Translations under genes and position numbers: made by a program
Notes under the pieces: model-generated
Told to the model about the DNA's origin: nothing
Database searches by the model: none
What the model saw: the letters and a program-made list of their open reading frames with translations, nothing else
NCBI RefSeq assembly: GCF_004025965.2
Contig: NZ_SAYU02000001.1
Location: 1-64,000, forward strand
Direction of reading: 5' to 3'
DNA from: Phycicoccus flavus
Lineage (GTDB): Bacteria > Actinomycetota > Actinomycetes > Actinomycetales > Dermatophilaceae
DNA length: 64,000 nucleotides
Part shown: positions 62,146 to 64,000 of the stretch, in pieces
Layout: each line of letters begins with the position of its first letter
Numbering within the stretch: position 1 is the stretch's first letter

Positions 62146-63747
62146 TCAGCCGGCGTCGACCGCGGCGCGCTGGACGGCGAGCCCGGCCTCGAAGCGCTCG
62201 AGGTAGGCGGCGAACCCGTCGACGTCGTCCTGCTCGGGCTCCACGACCGTGCTCTCGGCGTCGGCGAACACCGTGTCCAGGTACTCGCCCAGCGACGTCT
62301 CGTCCGCGTGGGCGAGGTAGCCGGCGAGCACCGCGATGCCCCAGGCCCCGCCCTCGCCGGCGGACTCGCCGACGGCGACCTTCGTCCGCAGCGCCCCCGC
62401 CAGCAGCCGCTGCGCGACGCCCTCGGTGCGCAGCAGCCCGCCGTGCGCGACGACGACGTCGAGGGCGACGTCCTCGGCGTCGAGCACCCGCATCCCCAGG
62501 GCCAGCGTGGCGAAGGCGCCGTAGAGCTCGGCGCGCACGAAGTTGGCCAGGGTGAGCCGGCTGTCCGGCGTGCGCAGGACGAGCGGCCGTCCCTCGTCGA
62601 GACCGGTGACGGGCTCGCCGGACAGGTAGTTGTAGGCGAGCAGGCCGCCGGCGTCGGCGTCGGCCTCCAGCGCCTCGTGGAGCAGGACGCGGAAGACCTC
62701 GTCGGCGTCGGCCTCGTGCCCGAGGGCGGAGGCGAACCGGCCGAAGACGCCGGCCCAGGTGTCGAGCTCGCTGGCGCCGTTGTTGCAGTGGACCATCGCC
62801 ACCGGGTCGCCGGCGGGCGTGGTGACGATGTCGATCTCCTCGTGCACCGCGTCCAGCTCCTGCTCCAGGACGGCCATGAGGAAGATGCTCGTGCCGACGC
62901 TGACGTTGCCGGTGCGTGGCGCGACGGCGTTCGTCGCGACCATGCCGGTGCCGGCGTCGCCCTCGGGCGGGCACACCGGCGCCCCGGCCCTTAGGGTGCC
63001 GGTGGGGTCGAGCAGCGCCGCGCCGTCGGCGGTCAGGCGCCCGGCCTCGCGGCCCGCGGGCAGGACGCGGGGGAGGAGCGAGGACAGGTCCGACCCCGAC
63101 CGCCGCTCGGCCACGAGGGCGTCGACGCGGGCCAGCCGGTCGGCGTCGTAGGTGCCGGTGGCGGGGTCGATAGGGAACATGCCGGAGGCGTCGCCGACGC
63201 CGAGGACGTGCTCGCCGGTGAGCGCGCGGTGCACGAGGCCGGCCAGCGTCGTGAGCCCGGCGACCTGCGGCAGGTGCGGCTCGTCGTCGAGCACCGCCTG
63301 GTAGAAGTGCGCCACCGACCAGCGGAGGGGCACGTTGAAGCCCAGCGCCTCGGTGAGCTCCGCGGCGGCGGTGCCCGTCGAGGTGTTGCGCCAGGTCCGG
63401 AAGGGCACGAGCAGCTCGCCGGTGTTGTCCAGGGCGAGGTAGCCGTGCATCATCGCCGAGACCCCGAGGCCGGCGAGCGAGGTCGGGGTGACGCCGTGCC
63501 GCTCCTCGCAGTCGGCGGCCATCGCCGCGTAGCACTCGCGCAGACCGGTCCACACGTCGTCCTCGGAGTAGGTCCAGGTGCGGTCCTCGTACCGGTTCTC
63601 CCAGTCGTGCCCGCCGCCGGCGAGCGGCCGGCCGGCGTCGTCGACGAGGACCGCCTTGATCCGGGTGGACCCCAGCTCGATGCCGAGCACGGCCCGGCCG
63701 TCGGCGATGACGTCCCGCGCGGGGGACCGGTCGTCGGTGGTCGACAT
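62146..63747 (-). CDS. FGGY carbohydrate kinase, ribulokinase-like
   Basis: A 533-residue two-domain sugar kinase. GIELGSTRIKAVLVD near residue 22 is the phosphate-1 loop; SVGTSIFLMAVLE and VVAHGGLLRTEGVAQRLLAGAL (about 455-475) complete the ATP site. ATG 63747 has GAGGAG 7 bases upstream; an ATG at 63774 lacks one. AraR-type operators in front suggest L-ribulose phosphorylation in L-arabinose use, though xylulose or another ketose is possible. Confidence 0.85.
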   Translation of the reverse strand: MSTTDDRSPARDVIADGRAVLGIELGSTRIKAVLVDDAGRPLAGGGHDWENRYEDRTWTYSEDDVWTGLRECYAAMAADCEERHGVTPTSLAGLGVSAMMHGYLALDNTGELLVPFRTWRNTSTGTAAAELTEALGFNVPLRWSVAHFYQAVLDDEPHLPQVAGLTTLAGLVHRALTGEHVLGVGDASGMFPIDPATGTYDADRLARVDALVAERRSGSDLSSLLPRVLPAGREAGRLTADGAALLDPTGTLRAGAPVCPPEGDAGTGMVATNAVAPRTGNVSVGTSIFLMAVLEQELDAVHEEIDIVTTPAGDPVAMVHCNNGASELDTWAGVFGRFASALGHEADADEVFRVLLHEALEADADAGGLLAYNYLSGEPVTGLDEGRPLVLRTPDSRLTLANFVRAELYGAFATLALGMRVLDAEDVALDVVVAHGGLLRTEGVAQRLLAGALRTKVAVGESAGEGGAWGIAVLAGYLAHADETSLGEYLDTVFADAESTVVEPEQDDVDGFAAYLERFEAGLAVQRAAVDAG

Positions 63748-63790
63748 GGGCGTGCTCCTCGGGGGACGGGACATCGGTGGCCAACCATGA

Positions 63791-63804
63791 TGTTAGCGCT
63801 CACA
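63791..63804. promoter_or_regulatory. AraR-type operator near the kinase start
   Basis: TGTTAGCGCTCACA (63791-63804) fits the TGTnAGCGnTnACA consensus I recall for the LacI-type AraR of corynebacteria. It lies 44 bases upstream of the kinase ATG. Confidence 0.7.
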
Positions 63805-63912
63805 AAGGGGCGGCACCAGCCGCCGCCGCGCGGTCGGGGTGCTCGCGCGACCACTCGAGCCCGAAGCTCGGGCGCTGCGTCGAGGGGCAGGCGGCGAGGG
63901 GCCCGGGGGCGA

Positions 63913-63960
63913 TTGACACCGCCCGGGGCGGGCCCCTACCGTGTGATGTGAGCGTTAACA
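63913..63960 (+). promoter_or_regulatory. Promoter and AraR-type operator for a gene beyond the window
   Basis: TTGACA (63913-63918), an 18-base spacer and TACCGT (63937-63942) face right. TGTGAGCGTTAACA (63947-63960) follows directly and matches the same consensus as the site at 63791. The rest of 63748-64000 contains nothing else I recognise. Confidence 0.75.
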
Positions 63961-64000
63961 AGACGGCCCGGTCGGACGGGCCCCGGACGAGCGAGGGCGC

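Noticed and set aside
62146-63747. Xylulokinase partner of xylA
   Set aside because: It is 19 kb from xylA, under AraR-type sites, and its N-terminus looks ribulokinase-like; not excluded biochemically.

Overview
The window is very high-GC DNA with frequent GTG starts, many GTGA/ATGA stop-start overlaps, TTGACA/TAnnnT-type promoters and a dense set of LacI/ROK/GntR sugar regulators. This points to a saprophytic actinobacterium that lives on plant polysaccharides, perhaps Micrococcales; the genus cannot be fixed from the sequence. I see no rRNA, tRNA, insertion sequence, prophage or CRISPR array.

Layout. 1-1619: the 5' part of a secreted protein with duplicated PepSY-like domains, and an alpha/beta hydrolase. 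1895-8036: six tightly overlapping genes (three-to-four glycosyltransferase types, an acyl-CoA-dehydrogenase-like protein, and a fused PIG-L deacetylase/NodS-like methyltransferase) that look like a surface glycan or glycolipid pathway of unknown product. 8053-13648: a divergent L-fucose (6-deoxysugar) catabolic locus holding all five enzymes of the non-phosphorylative route to pyruvate and L-lactate, plus a GntR regulator. 13745-32047: three secreted sialidase-fold (GH93-like) exo-glycosidases, a LacI regulator and, under matching operators, an ABC sugar importer, a second LacI, a GH42 beta-galactosidase, a GH95 alpha-L-fucosidase and a GH3 glycosidase. Released L-fucose could feed the neighbouring fucose locus, so the first half reads as a utilisation system for a fucose- and galactose-containing plant glycan.

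31769-37974: an S1C protease, a VWA protein, DUF58 and MoxR operon, divergent from a two-component system whose 3' end is tandemly repeated. 38181-50277: xylan block: secreted GH10 xylanase with LacI, ROK (XylR-like) regulator, xylose isomerase xylA, another LacI, a GH3 beta-xylosidase and a divergent xylo-oligosaccharide ABC importer. Outside enzyme, importer, inside hydrolase and isomerase form a complete route from xylan to D-xylulose.

50302-57595: an osmolyte catabolic operon closely resembling the hydroxyproline-betaine/proline-betaine genes (epimerase HpbD, Rieske demethylase and reductase, HpbA-like flavoprotein demethylase) with a DMSP-lyase-like cupin at its end and a divergent LysR regulator. 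57654-64000: a class II glutamine amidotransferase, a cupin/PEP-hydrolase-like/Tm-1-like (UPF0261) operon of unknown function, an NAD-dependent epimerase and an FGGY (ribulokinase-like) kinase, ending in a promoter with AraR-type operators that drives a gene beyond the window.

Regulatory DNA is unusually readable here: paired LacI-type operators, perfect terminator hairpins between convergent genes, and stand-alone regulator genes that appear leaderless with a constant 6-base gap between the -10 hexamer and the start codon.
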